This document shows positions 52,179-60,961 of a stretch of 64,000 nucleotides of DNA, one piece after another. The notes below the pieces were generated by a model. It had not been told where the DNA came from. It did not search any database and was given only the letters and a program-made list of their open reading frames with translations. The position numbers were made by a program, and so were the translations under genes. This DNA comes from Shimia sp. (GTDB lineage Bacteria > Pseudomonadota > Alphaproteobacteria > Rhodobacterales > Rhodobacteraceae). The stretch covers positions 28,047 to 92,046 of the forward strand of contig NZ_JAKVCW010000016.1 in assembly GCF_022448905.1 (NCBI RefSeq), written 5' to 3'. The first letter of the stretch is position 1. The number at the start of each line of letters is the position of its first letter.

Positions 52179-53726
52179 ATGGACGGTAAGATTTTTTTGG
52201 GCGGCGGTGGCGCGGACTATGCGGAAAAGCAGGGTCTGACGTTAAAATATGCCAACCGACACGGGCTGATTGCGGGGGCCACGGGCACCGGTAAGACCGT
52301 GACGCTTCAGATTCTCGCCGAAGGTTTTGCCGCTGCGGGCGTGCCGGTCTTTCTGTCGGATGTGAAAGGGGACCTATCCGGTCTCGCTGCGGCCGGAAGC
52401 GCCGATTTCAAGCTACACGACGCCTTCACATCCCGCGCGGAAAAGATCGGATTTGCGGACTACGGCTATGAGGCTTTTCCGGTCACTTTCTGGGACCTGT
52501 TCGGTGATCACGGCCATCCGGTGCGCACAACGGTCGCCGAAATGGGGCCTTTGTTGTTGGCGCGCTTGATGGAGCTCAGCGAGGCGCAAGAAGGCATCCT
52601 CAACATCGCTTTCCGCTTGGCAGATGAACAAGGAATGCCGCTCTTAGACCTTAAAGACCTACAGGCATTGCTGGTTTGGGTCGGGGAAAACCGTACCGAG
52701 CTGGCGCTGCGCTATGGCAACATCTCCGTCAACTCCATCGGCGCCATTCAGCGCCGTCTGTTGGTGCTAGAAAACGAGGGTGCCGCCAAGCTCTTTGGGG
52801 AACCTGCGCTCGAGTTGGACGACTTGATGCGCACCGCACCAGACGGGCGCGGTTACATCAACATTCTGGCAGCCGACAAGCTTATGGGCTCGCCACGGCT
52901 CTACGCCACCTTTCTTCTATGGCTCCTCTCAGAGTTGTTCGAAAACCTTCCAGAAGTGGGCGACCCGGACAAACCCAAACTGGTATTCTTCTTTGACGAG
53001 GCACATTTGTTATTTGATGGCGCTCCCAAGGCGCTTATCGACAAAGTGGAGCAAGTCGCCCGCCTGATCCGCTCCAAAGGCGTCGGCGTCTACTTTGTGA
53101 CACAGAACCCCGATGACATCCCCGAAGACATCCTCGGCCAATTGGGCAACCGCGTCCAACACGCTCTGCGCGCCTTCACGGCACGCGACAAAAAAGCCCT
53201 GCGCCTGGCGGCAGAGACCTATCGTCCTAATCCACGTTTTGTGACCGAAGAGGCGATCCGCGAAGTCGGGGTCGGGGAAGCGGTCACCTCGATGTTGATG
53301 AAGAAGGGCGTTCCGGGCATTGTCGAGCGCACCCTGATCCGCCCGCCGTCGTCACAGCTTGGCCCGCTGTCACCTGCCGACCGAAAAGCGGTGCTTGCCA
53401 ACTCTTCGCTGGCTGGGAAGTACGACACGCCGGTTGACCGCCGGTCTGCCTATGAAATCCTAACCGCCCGCGCCAAAGCGGCCGCGCAAGAAGCCGAACA
53501 ACTGGAAGCCCGCGAAGAAGATATGGCGCCCATGGAGCGTGAATTCACCGCTGCGCGGCGCTATTCCGGCTCCCGCGTGCGCCGTTCTTCTGCCAGAACA
53601 CTGCGGGTGCGTGCGGATGACACCTTTGGTGAGGCGATGACCAAAATGGTGATGAAAGAACTCTCTGGCACCACGGGCCGCCGCATCGTGCGTGGCGTGC
53701 TGGGCGGTCTGTTCAAAGGACGCTAA
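52179..53726 (+). CDS. HerA-like P-loop ATPase (DUF853 family)
   Basis: A 515-residue FtsK/HerA-superfamily ATPase. Walker A GATGTGKT lies at about residues 33-40 and Walker [14 protein letters not shown] near 270; the following [19 protein letters not shown] segment is typical of DUF853 proteins. A helical, basic C-terminal part (about residues 420-515) may contact DNA. In archaea HerA works with the NurA nuclease in DNA end resection; in bacteria this shorter family is of unknown role and no nuclease partner is next to it. It is a monocistronic gene and is followed by a bidirectional terminator. Confidence 0.85.
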   Translation: MDGKIFLGGGGADYAEKQGLTLKYANRHGLIAGATGTGKTVTLQILAEGFAAAGVPVFLSDVKGDLSGLAAAGSADFKLHDAFTSRAEKIGFADYGYEAFPVTFWDLFGDHGHPVRTTVAEMGPLLLARLMELSEAQEGILNIAFRLADEQGMPLLDLKDLQALLVWVGENRTELALRYGNISVNSIGAIQRRLLVLENEGAAKLFGEPALELDDLMRTAPDGRGYINILAADKLMGSPRLYATFLLWLLSELFENLPEVGDPDKPKLVFFFDEAHLLFDGAPKALIDKVEQVARLIRSKGVGVYFVTQNPDDIPEDILGQLGNRVQHALRAFTARDKKALRLAAETYRPNPRFVTEEAIREVGVGEAVTSMLMKKGVPGIVERTLIRPPSSQLGPLSPADRKAVLANSSLAGKYDTPVDRRSAYEILTARAKAAAQEAEQLEAREEDMAPMEREFTAARRYSGSRVRRSSARTLRVRADDTFGEAMTKMVMKELSGTTGRRIVRGVLGGLFKGR

Positions 53727-53766
53727 GCCCAATCTTCTCTCTGCAAAAATACTTTCGCCGAAAGTA

Positions 53767-53791
53767 AAAGGCGCCCCACTGGGGCGCCTTT
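53767..53791. terminator. Terminator between the HerA-like gene and the liv operon
   Basis: AAAGGCGCCCC (53767-53777) pairs with GGGGCGCCTTT (53781-53791), an 11-bp stem with T-run after it (CTTTTTAC) and A-run before it, so it can act in both directions. It lies four bases from the livM stop. Confidence 0.88.
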
Positions 53792-53795
53792 CTTT

Positions 53796-55229
53796 TTACT
53801 TCTCCGGGATCAATCCTCGTGGACTGAACCTCAGTACCAGCAGCAGGATCACCCCCATGGTCAACAGCCGCATATGCGCCGCACTGTCGATCAGGTGTTT
53901 CTTAAGACCGCTGTCCTCAGCCATGCCCGAGGTGATCACTTCCATCAGCCACAGGCCCATCGGCTCTACCTGAACCCAAAGGAACCAGATCAGGAACCCG
54001 CCCAGCACAGCGCCAAGGTTGTTGCCAGAGCCACCAACAATCACCATCACCCAGATCAGGAAGGTATAGCGCAGCGGGTTATAGGTGCCCGGCGTCAGCT
54101 GCCCGTCCAGCGTGGTCATCATCGCACCGGCAATGCCACACACCGCGGAGCCAATCACAAAGATCTGCAAGTGACGGTTGGTCACGTCTTTTCCCATGGC
54201 CTCAGCCGCCACTTCATTGTCGCGGATCGCACGCATCATCCGGCCCCAGGGGCTCTTCAACGCAAGCTGTGCCATCACAAAGATGATCGCCAGAACCACC
54301 GCAAACAGGATCGAGTAGTTGAGCTTCACAAAAAGCGACGAGGCTGTCGCCACATCCATGCCAAGTCCTTCGGCCCGGTTGATGAACGTAGACGAGTTCT
54401 GCAGGTCGATCTCATACGGCACTGGACGGTCCAGACCCACAACGTTTTTCACGCCGCGCGCCAGCCAGTCTTCGTTTTTCATCACCGCAATGATGATCTC
54501 GGCAATACCCAGGGTCGCAATCGCCAGATAATCCGAGCGCAGACCCAGCGCTGTCTTACCAATCAACCAGGCCACGCCAGCGGCCAACAGGCCCCCCATA
54601 GGCCAGGCCAGAAGCACCGGCAGGTTCAGGCCACCCAGGTTACCTTGCAGCGCCGGATTGATGGCTTCGACAGCGGCCACACCGGGATCAAAGATACCGC
54701 GATACAGGAAGAAGCCCACAACCAGAATGGCTATTGTGGCAATGTTACGCGCGCGGCCTGCGGCCATGCGCTGTCGCACCATCACCGTGGCGACAATCGT
54801 GCCCGCTCCGGCCAGCAGTGCAATCACAATGCGCCATCCACCCGCGCTCCACGCCCCTTCAACAGGCGCCGCAGAGGTCAGCACCACGGCCAGACCACCC
54901 AGAGCAACAAAGCCCATGACACCCACGTTAAACAGCCCGGCAAAGCCCCACTGCAGGTTCACACCCAAGGCCATGATGGCAGAGATCAAACCCATGTTGA
55001 GAATGAGCACAGCCACGTTCCAACTTTGAGAGAAACCAGTCGCCAAGATTAGCACTGCGACTATCCCGAATAGTGCAAAGTTGGTCAGAGCCTCATTTTT
55101 GGTGCGGGCGCCGTGCCAATATGTCCAAGCCAGTGCCACTTCCACGATAGCTGTGACGAACCCAACACTTCCTGCCGCGAACACCCCTAAAATTGGCACC
55201 GCCAAAGATGCGAGAATACCCCAGATCAT
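53796..55229 (-). CDS. livM: Branched-chain amino-acid ABC transporter permease LivM
   Basis: A 477-residue membrane permease of the LivM type. The usual LivM core is present: NLQWGFAGLFNVGVMGFVALG, LRSDYLAIATLGIAEIIIAV, and the coupling loop SPWGRMMRAIRDNEVAAEAMG. It is longer than standard LivM (about 320-430): there is an N-terminal extension with two or three helices, and an insertion of about 60 residues with additional hydrophobic segments between the GLFNVG and DYLAIA motifs. It starts inside the livH stop (four-base overlap) and is the last gene of the operon. Confidence 0.9.
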   Translation of the reverse strand: MIWGILASLAVPILGVFAAGSVGFVTAIVEVALAWTYWHGARTKNEALTNFALFGIVAVLILATGFSQSWNVAVLILNMGLISAIMALGVNLQWGFAGLFNVGVMGFVALGGLAVVLTSAAPVEGAWSAGGWRIVIALLAGAGTIVATVMVRQRMAAGRARNIATIAILVVGFFLYRGIFDPGVAAVEAINPALQGNLGGLNLPVLLAWPMGGLLAAGVAWLIGKTALGLRSDYLAIATLGIAEIIIAVMKNEDWLARGVKNVVGLDRPVPYEIDLQNSSTFINRAEGLGMDVATASSLFVKLNYSILFAVVLAIIFVMAQLALKSPWGRMMRAIRDNEVAAEAMGKDVTNRHLQIFVIGSAVCGIAGAMMTTLDGQLTPGTYNPLRYTFLIWVMVIVGGSGNNLGAVLGGFLIWFLWVQVEPMGLWLMEVITSGMAEDSGLKKHLIDSAAHMRLLTMGVILLLVLRFSPRGLIPEK

Positions 55230-56236
55230 ACCGATTTCCCCTTGAACAGACCGGTCGGCTTAAACAGCAGGACCACAATTAGGATCACGAAGCTGACGGC
55301 AAATTTGTAGTCTGTGCTCAAAAGCTGCACGAGGCTGGAAGGTTCCAGGCTCTCCGGCAGCATGTATTTCAGCACTTTTTTCCAGGCGTAAGTGATGGTG
55401 ACTTCTGAGAAGGCAATCACAAACCCACCGGCAATGGCGCCCAGCGGGCTGCCAAGACCACCAACAATCGCCGACGCAAAGATCGGCAACAGCAGCTGGA
55501 AGTAGACAAAGGGTTTGAAGGATTTATCCAGACCGTAAAGTACACCGGCGGTGGTCGCGAGCGCAGCCACAATCAGCCACGTGTACATCACCACGCGCTC
55601 CGGGTTGATGCCCGACAGCAGCGCCAAATCTTCGTTGTCGGAATAGGCGCGCATCGACTTGCCGGTGCGGGTGCGGTTCAGGAACCAGAACAGCAGGGCC
55701 ACGGCAATGATTGCCACCACAACGGTGATGCCTTGGGTGGTCTTGATTGCGAGACCTTCTTTCAGGCCGGTCAGGGCTTTGAATTCCCGCACCGAAATGA
55801 TGAAGCGCTCGCCGTCGGCAAACTTCTGATCGTTTGGCCCAATGATAAACCGCACCAGACCGTTCATGATGAACATCACGCCCATCGACACGATTACAAG
55901 GATCACCGGCTTGGCTTTTTGCTCACGATAGAAGCGATAGACCACGCGGTCAGTAATCAATACCAGTGCCATGGTGCCCAAAATGGCAAAGGGCAGGGCC
56001 AGCAGAGCCGTTGGCAGCGGACCAAAGCTCACGCCCATCGACTGCAGGAACCAGGTGACCAGAACGCCAATCATCGCGCCAAAGGCCATGGTATCGCCAT
56101 GGGCAAAGTTGGAGAACCGCAAGATGCCGTAGATCAGTGTAACCCCCAGCGCGCCAAGCGCCAGCTGGCTGCCATAGGCAATCGCGGGGATGATGACAAA
56201 GTTAGAAAGCGCCACAAGGGCGTTGAGAAAGTCCAT
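55226..56236 (-). CDS. livH: Branched-chain amino-acid ABC transporter permease LivH
   Basis: A 336-residue integral membrane permease of the LivH type, with eight hydrophobic segments, the signature GALGVTLIYGILRFSNFAHG near residue 30, SMRAYSDNEDLALLSGIN (coupling loop) and the C-terminal GGLGSPLGAIAGG. It has an enlarged cytoplasmic or periplasmic loop around residues 135-175 (NDQKFADGERFIISVREFKAL). It overlaps livM by four bases and lies five bases after the livF stop, so all are in one transcript. Confidence 0.92.
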   Translation of the reverse strand: MDFLNALVALSNFVIIPAIAYGSQLALGALGVTLIYGILRFSNFAHGDTMAFGAMIGVLVTWFLQSMGVSFGPLPTALLALPFAILGTMALVLITDRVVYRFYREQKAKPVILVIVSMGVMFIMNGLVRFIIGPNDQKFADGERFIISVREFKALTGLKEGLAIKTTQGITVVVAIIAVALLFWFLNRTRTGKSMRAYSDNEDLALLSGINPERVVMYTWLIVAALATTAGVLYGLDKSFKPFVYFQLLLPIFASAIVGGLGSPLGAIAGGFVIAFSEVTITYAWKKVLKYMLPESLEPSSLVQLLSTDYKFAVSFVILIVVLLFKPTGLFKGKSV

Positions 56237-56241
56237 GTGCC

Positions 56242-57069
56242 TCAGCCCCCCAAGAACGATTTGCGGACTTCTTCATCCGCGAGCAGGTCTTTGCCGGTAC
56301 CGGTATAGGCATTGCGCCCCTGAACCAGCACATAGCCCTTGTCGGCAATTTCCAGCGCCTGACGGGCGTTTTGCTCGACCATCAGAATTGGAATGCCGGT
56401 GCGGCTGACCTCAATAATCCGGTCAAACAGTTCGTCCATCACGATGGGGGACACGCCTGCGGTTGGCTCATCCAGCATCAGCACCTTTGGCTGGGTCATC
56501 AGCGCGCGGCCCACGGCCACCTGTTGACGCTGACCACCGGAAAGTTCACCGGCTGGCTGGTTGCGCTTTTCCTTCAGGATGGGGAAGAGGCCATAGACCT
56601 GTTCCATCGTGTCCGAAAAATCATCGGTGCGGATAAAGGCTCCCATTTCGAGGTTCTCTTCCACGGTCATGGAGGTGAAGATGTTGTTCACCTGCGGTAC
56701 AAACCCCATGCCTTTGGCGACGCGCGCCTGTGGCGACAGCGCGGTAATGTCTTCGCCATCCAGCCGCACCGAGCCTTGGCGCAGGTTCAACATGCCAAAC
56801 ACGGCTTTCATGCCAGTGGATTTGCCAGCGCCATTGGGGCCAACAATCACGGCAATCTCGCCCGGGTTCACGGCGATGGTGCAGTCATGCAAAATGTCCG
56901 GCCCATCTTTGCCGTAGCCGCCTGTCATGCTGTCGCCGACCAGAAAGGCGTCTGTTGTGTTCATTTCTTTGCCGGTCCCCACGGCGGGCGTCATTTCGCT
57001 TCCGCCTTTGGGGTTGGCTATCGTGGCGTCCTTGTTGCCGCGATCGTTCTGATACGGGTTTCCCGTCAT
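56242..57069 (-). CDS. livF: Branched-chain amino-acid ABC transporter ATPase LivF
   Basis: A 275-residue ABC ATPase of the LivF type. Walker A is GPNGAGKST, the signature LSGGQRQQVAVGRAL and Walker B VLMLDEPTAGVSP. Compared with the usual 235 residues there is an N-terminal extension of about 35 residues (MTGNPYQNDRGNKDATIANP) before the ATPase fold begins at FLVGDSMTGG. ATG 57069 is favoured because GGGGAG lies six bases ahead; a later ATG at 56964 would remove the extension but has no good site. A 42-bp repeat lies just upstream, between it and livG. Confidence 0.9.
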   Translation of the reverse strand: MTGNPYQNDRGNKDATIANPKGGSEMTPAVGTGKEMNTTDAFLVGDSMTGGYGKDGPDILHDCTIAVNPGEIAVIVGPNGAGKSTGMKAVFGMLNLRQGSVRLDGEDITALSPQARVAKGMGFVPQVNNIFTSMTVEENLEMGAFIRTDDFSDTMEQVYGLFPILKEKRNQPAGELSGGQRQQVAVGRALMTQPKVLMLDEPTAGVSPIVMDELFDRIIEVSRTGIPILMVEQNARQALEIADKGYVLVQGRNAYTGTGKDLLADEEVRKSFLGG

Positions 57070-57111
57070 CACTCACTCCCCGCTGAAAACGCATTTTGGG
57101 ATCGATTTTTG

Positions 57112-57153
57112 CACCTCCGCGATACAGACGCGATACCGACGCAATACCGACGT
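57112..57153 (+). repeat. 42-bp intergenic repeat, copy B (between livG and livF)
   Basis: A 42-base segment that is 38/42 identical to 24163-24204 and carries three consecutive GATACnGACG-like units at 11-base steps. It lies in the 96-base gap between the livG stop and the livF start. Read on the plus strand it points away from livF, so its orientation relative to the downstream gene differs from copy A. Confidence 0.7.
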
Positions 57154-57165
57154 GCCTTTTGGCCC

Positions 57166-57948
57166 TTATGCGTTCAGCTGTTCCTTGTTTTTGAGCCCGG
57201 TGCCGAGGTAGGCCTCGATCACTTGTTCGTTGGCTTTGATCTCATCCAAAGTGCCTTCTGCGAGCACTTTGCCTTCGGCCATACAAATCACTGGGTCACA
57301 CAAACGCCCAATGAAATCCATGTCATGCTCAATCACCACAAATGTGTAGCCGCGCTCTTTGTTAAGCCGTTGAATCGCATCACCAATGGTGTTCAGCAGG
57401 GTGCGGTTCACCCCGGCGCCAACCTCGTCCAGAAAGACGATTTTGGCATCCACCATCATGGTGCGTCCCAGCTCGAGAAGTTTCTTTTGACCACCGGAAA
57501 TCTGACCGGCTTTGTGGTCTGCCAGATGCTCAACCGTAAGGAATTCAAGCACTTCGTCGGCTTTCGCCCGCAATGCGCGTTCCTCATCCGCAATCCGCTT
57601 GCGTCCAAACCAGGTGTTCCAAAGAGTCTCACCCGATTGTGCACCAGGAACCATCATCAGGTTCTCGCGACAGCTCATCGAGCTGAACTCATGCGCGATC
57701 TGGAACGTCCGCAGCAGCCCTTTGTGGAAGAGCTCATGCGGCGGCAGGCCGGTGATGTCTTCACCGTCCATCGTCACCCGCCCGGATGTTGGTGGCAGAA
57801 CTCCGGCGATCACATTGAAAAGAGTGGTTTTACCGGCGCCGTTTGGCCCGATGAGGCCGGTGATAGATCCCGGTTCGATCTTCAGGTTCGCTCCTTCAAC
57901 AGCGCGAAACCCCCCAAAATGTTTGTGAACGTCCTCAACGACGATCAT
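57166..57948 (-). CDS. livG: Branched-chain amino-acid ABC transporter ATPase LivG
   Basis: A 260-residue ABC ATPase of the LivG type. Walker A GPNGAGKTT is at about residues 34-42, the signature ISGGQKKLLELGRTMM and Walker B IVFLDEVGAGVN follow, and the C-terminal LAEGTLDEIKANEQVIEAYLGTG matches the family. The Walker B region reads DEVGAG rather than the more frequent DEPxAG, a natural variant among LivG-like proteins. It lies between the binding-protein gene and livF; an internal terminator precedes it. Confidence 0.93.
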   Translation of the reverse strand: MIVVEDVHKHFGGFRAVEGANLKIEPGSITGLIGPNGAGKTTLFNVIAGVLPPTSGRVTMDGEDITGLPPHELFHKGLLRTFQIAHEFSSMSCRENLMMVPGAQSGETLWNTWFGRKRIADEERALRAKADEVLEFLTVEHLADHKAGQISGGQKKLLELGRTMMVDAKIVFLDEVGAGVNRTLLNTIGDAIQRLNKERGYTFVVIEHDMDFIGRLCDPVICMAEGKVLAEGTLDEIKANEQVIEAYLGTGLKNKEQLNA

Positions 57949-57992
57949 AGCACTTCCCCCATGCGCAGTTCGTGCCGCGCCTTATATATTGA

Positions 57993-58021
57993 AAAACAGC
58001 CCGGACAAGCCGGGCTGTTTT
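57993..58021 (-). terminator. Intra-operon terminator between the binding protein and livG
   Basis: AAAACAGCCCGG (57993-58004) pairs with CCGGGCTGTTTT (58010-58021), a perfect 12-bp stem followed on the minus strand by T residues. Placed 22 bases after the binding-protein stop, it should allow only part of transcription to reach livGFHM, so the binding protein is made in excess. Confidence 0.85.
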
Positions 58022-58042
58022 GGATCTCAAATCATCAAATGA

Positions 58043-59230
58043 TTAGCGGTACTTGGCAGTGGCAATCTCGCCACCTTCAATCACGATCTGACGGTAGTTG
58101 CCGGCCGACTCACCTGCGCCGATCAGCTCAACCGCGGTTGCACCAACGTAGTCCACGTCGCCGCCGCCCGCGATGATTTCCAGCGCTTTGGCCAGTTCAC
58201 CTGGGAAGATCTGCTCGCCCGGAGCGTTTGCCACATCCATGACTTTGTCTTTGTAAGCCGCTGGATCGGAAGAGCCTGCCGCCTGCATCGCCAGCAGGAT
58301 CAGCGCTGCCGCGTCATAAGATTCTGGGGTGAACGGGGAAGTCGCGTCGAATGCATCGCCAACGATCTCACCAAACTTCGCCGCACCTGGGCTGTCGGTG
58401 CCAGGGTGCTGGCCAGTGGAACCTTCGATTTCGTCACCAAAGTTTTCCTGCAGCTTGTCGGAGATCATGCCATCAGGGAAGTGGAAGGTGTCAAACGCGC
58501 CAGAGTCGATGGCCGCGCGCACGATGCCCGAGCCGCCCTGGTCCACGTAGCCAGCCACAACTAGGCGATCGCCGCCTGCGGCTGCCAGAGCGCCAACTTC
58601 TGCGGAATAGTCGGCTTTGCCGTCTTCGTGTGCGGCGTTGATGGTTACAGAGCCACCAGCCGCTTCAAACGCCGCCTGGAAGCTGTCTGCCAGACCTTTT
58701 CCGTAGTCGTTGTTGGTGTAGGTCACCGCAACTTCTTTGATGCCTTCTTCCATCAACACTTCGGTCATCACAACACCCTGACGGGCATCAGATGGCGCGG
58801 TGCGGAAGAAAAGGCCATTGTCTTCATTGTTTGCGTGGCTCAGACCCGGGGAGGTTGCGGATGGGGACACCATCACAACGCCGTTGGCGACGGCCACGTT
58901 GTTCAGGATCGCGCCGGTCACACCGGAGCAGTCCGCGCCCATGATGCCTTTTACGCCTTCCGCTGTGATCAGGCGCTCTGCTGCGGCGGAGGCCGCCGCT
59001 GCATCGATACAGGTGGAGTCAGCGCGCACTGAGGTCACGGTTGCACCGCCGAGCAGCTTGCCGCTGTCAGAGACTTCTTTCATGGCCAGCTCAGCGCCGT
59101 CCGCCATGGAAGGGGTCAGCGATTCAATTGGGCCGGTGAAGCCGAGGATCACACCCAGCTTGATTTCTTCTGCGGATGCCGCGCCAGCCAGCAGTGCGCC
59201 AGCGGCGGATGCCAAAAGCAGCTTTTTCAT
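58043..59230 (-). CDS. Branched-chain amino-acid ABC transporter substrate-binding protein
   Basis: A 395-residue periplasmic binding protein of the LivJ/LivK-like family that feeds the LivGFHM permease. The signal peptide (about 20 residues, ending GAASA) is followed by EEIKLGVILGFTGPIES, the standard start of the mature fold, and by the ligand-binding segments PSATSPGLS and AVTYTNNDYGKGLADSF. Length is normal. It is the first gene of the liv operon. Ligand type (leucine, isoleucine, valine, or a broader range) cannot be decided; relatives in roseobacters vary. Confidence 0.92.
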   Translation of the reverse strand: MKKLLLASAAGALLAGAASAEEIKLGVILGFTGPIESLTPSMADGAELAMKEVSDSGKLLGGATVTSVRADSTCIDAAAASAAAERLITAEGVKGIMGADCSGVTGAILNNVAVANGVVMVSPSATSPGLSHANNEDNGLFFRTAPSDARQGVVMTEVLMEEGIKEVAVTYTNNDYGKGLADSFQAAFEAAGGSVTINAAHEDGKADYSAEVGALAAAGGDRLVVAGYVDQGGSGIVRAAIDSGAFDTFHFPDGMISDKLQENFGDEIEGSTGQHPGTDSPGAAKFGEIVGDAFDATSPFTPESYDAAALILLAMQAAGSSDPAAYKDKVMDVANAPGEQIFPGELAKALEIIAGGGDVDYVGATAVELIGAGESAGNYRQIVIEGGEIATAKYR

Positions 59231-59388
59231 TTGGAAACTCCCTATTGGTTTTTTTCTTGTTCCGAACGTGAGCCTATGCGGGGTGATTTCAAAAGAAAAG
59301 AGGTCGATGACTGATTTTTGAACATCAATTCAGGGCGAGATGTGAGAGGGTAAGTCTAGTGATTTTTCTGATGCAAAGAGGCTTTGAT

Positions 59389-60498
59389 ATGCACACTCGC
59401 CTAAGACTTATTGTATTGTTTCTATTTGCTTCTTTGCCGGTTTCGATAGCGTTTGCAGATTTGCAGACGTCCCAAGGTTCCGCTGTCGTTACCCCGGTTG
59501 TTGAGCGCCTAAAGGGGCCCTGGGCGTTTGCATTTCTACCTAATGGAGAGCTGCTGATCACGGAGAAACGCGGCAAGCTTTTGCATGTTACCGCTAGCGG
59601 CAAGCGAAGTACCGTCAAAGGCCTTCCAGCGATTCACGTTCAGGGACAGGGTGGCTTACTTGACGTCATCGTGGCGCGGGATTTCGCGCAATCTCGGACC
59701 ATCTTTCTGTCCTATGCCAAGAAACAAACAGGCGGGTCCGGCACATCGGTGATGCGCGCGCAGCTGTCTGAAGACGGGAAAAGGCTTTCCGAACAAATAC
59801 AAATCTTTGAAATGGCTCCGGGCAGTTCTGGTGGGCGACACTTTGGCAGCCGGATTGTGCAGGCCAAAGACCGAACTCTATTTGTGACCATAGGAGAACG
59901 TGGGGATCGACCTGCCGCTCAAAACCTAGCGCAGCATGAAGGGTCGGTTATCCGGATCACACAGGACGGCGAAGTGCTCAGTGGCAATCCATTCGTGAAT
60001 ACGTCCGGCGCTCAACAGGAAATCTGGAGCTACGGGCACCGCAACCCGCAGGGATTGGCTCTGGACTTGTCAGGCCGCCTCTGGGTCGTGGAGCATGGCG
60101 CGAAGGGCGGGGACGAGCTCAATCTTCTTGAAAAGGGCGCTAACTATGGCTGGCCGGTGATTTCTTACGGTACGCACTACTCCGGGTTCAAGATAGGCGA
60201 AGGCACCGCGAAAGCGGGCATGAAACAACCGAAGTTCTACTGGGATCCCTCAATCGCACCGTCAGGATTGATGATTTACTCAGGCAAACTGTGGCCGCAG
60301 TGGAAAGGGCATTTTTTTGTGGGAAGTTTGAAGTTCGACTACATCAGCCGGCTGGCCGGGTCTTCACCAAAAGAAGTCGAGCAATTGCGCGGGGACAGTA
60401 CGCGGCGGGTGCGGGATGTGCGCGAAGGACCAAATGACGCTATTTGGTTTTTGTCTGAAGACAAAGGGATACTTTACCGAATGACGCCCGGCGGCTAG
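59389..60498 (+). CDS. PQQ-type soluble sugar dehydrogenase-like protein (YliI family)
   Basis: A 369-residue exported protein with a six-bladed propeller of the soluble glucose dehydrogenase/YliI (aldose sugar dehydrogenase) family. A signal peptide (about 23 residues, ending SIAFA) precedes VVERLKGPWAFAFLPNGELLITEK. The cofactor region GHRNPQGLALDLSGRLWVVE with its histidine, the HGAKGGDELNLLEKGANYGWP segment and calcium-type sites fit PQQ-binding relatives, which oxidise aldose sugars in the periplasm. ATG 59389 puts the signal at the N-terminus and has AGAGG upstream. PQQ synthesis genes are not in the window. Confidence 0.85.
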   Translation: MHTRLRLIVLFLFASLPVSIAFADLQTSQGSAVVTPVVERLKGPWAFAFLPNGELLITEKRGKLLHVTASGKRSTVKGLPAIHVQGQGGLLDVIVARDFAQSRTIFLSYAKKQTGGSGTSVMRAQLSEDGKRLSEQIQIFEMAPGSSGGRHFGSRIVQAKDRTLFVTIGERGDRPAAQNLAQHEGSVIRITQDGEVLSGNPFVNTSGAQQEIWSYGHRNPQGLALDLSGRLWVVEHGAKGGDELNLLEKGANYGWPVISYGTHYSGFKIGEGTAKAGMKQPKFYWDPSIAPSGLMIYSGKLWPQWKGHFFVGSLKFDYISRLAGSSPKEVEQLRGDSTRRVRDVREGPNDAIWFLSEDKGILYRMTPGG

Positions 60499-60540
60499 GT
60501 TGAAAGAAATCTATTTGTTTCAATCTTCTGTGGACACACA

Positions 60541-60960
60541 ATGATCAAGAGTAGCCTTCTTTCCGTCGCTTTCATACTGGCGACAAACGCAACGGTGCAG
60601 GCGCAGACCAACTTGCGTACTCAATTCAATCAGGCGTTGGCTTTGTTCAATGAAATGGTCATGAACAAGGAGATTGGCGAGGCCATTGACATGATCCAGC
60701 CGGATGTTGTTTTGAGTGACGCGGAGAAAGCCGAGTATAATTCGGCCCTTACAGAAGCCTTTCCCGATCCTTTTGTCGGTTCAGCAACAGTCCAGTCAGA
60801 GACTCTCAAAAGCGGCTTTCGACAGGAAATGTTGGCCTATTGGACCGAGGAAGGCGACTATCTTTACCTTTACCTCGTGATGCACACCCAAGGCGCGCAG
60901 CAGCAGGTCATTCACGTGGAACACACCACCACGTTTTCCAAGTTCATTTCGCGTTTTTGA
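60541..60960 (+). CDS. Small exported protein of unknown function
   Basis: A 139-residue protein with a clear signal peptide (about 21 residues, IKSSLLSVAFILATNATVQA). I do not recognise the family. The mature chain is acidic and helical at first (NLRTQFNQALALFNEMVMNKEIGEAI), then beta-like at its end (GDYLYLYLVMHTQG), a shape seen in small periplasmic binding or fold-support proteins, with no catalytic motif. It begins 42 bases after the dehydrogenase stop and could share its transcript. It is convergent with the GlxA regulator with one base between the stop codons. Confidence 0.62.
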   Translation: MIKSSLLSVAFILATNATVQAQTNLRTQFNQALALFNEMVMNKEIGEAIDMIQPDVVLSDAEKAEYNSALTEAFPDPFVGSATVQSETLKSGFRQEMLAYWTEEGDYLYLYLVMHTQGAQQQVIHVEHTTTFSKFISRF

Positions 60961-60961
60961 C

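Noticed and set aside
53874..55052. A 392-codon plus-strand frame opposite livM
   Set aside because: It is histidine-, glutamine- and arginine-rich, as expected from the reverse of a hydrophobic permease, and has no homology that I recognise.
56371..58176. A 601-codon plus-strand frame across livF, livG and the intergenic repeat
   Set aside because: It lies antisense to two clear ATPase genes and runs through a strong terminator; composition is shadow-like.
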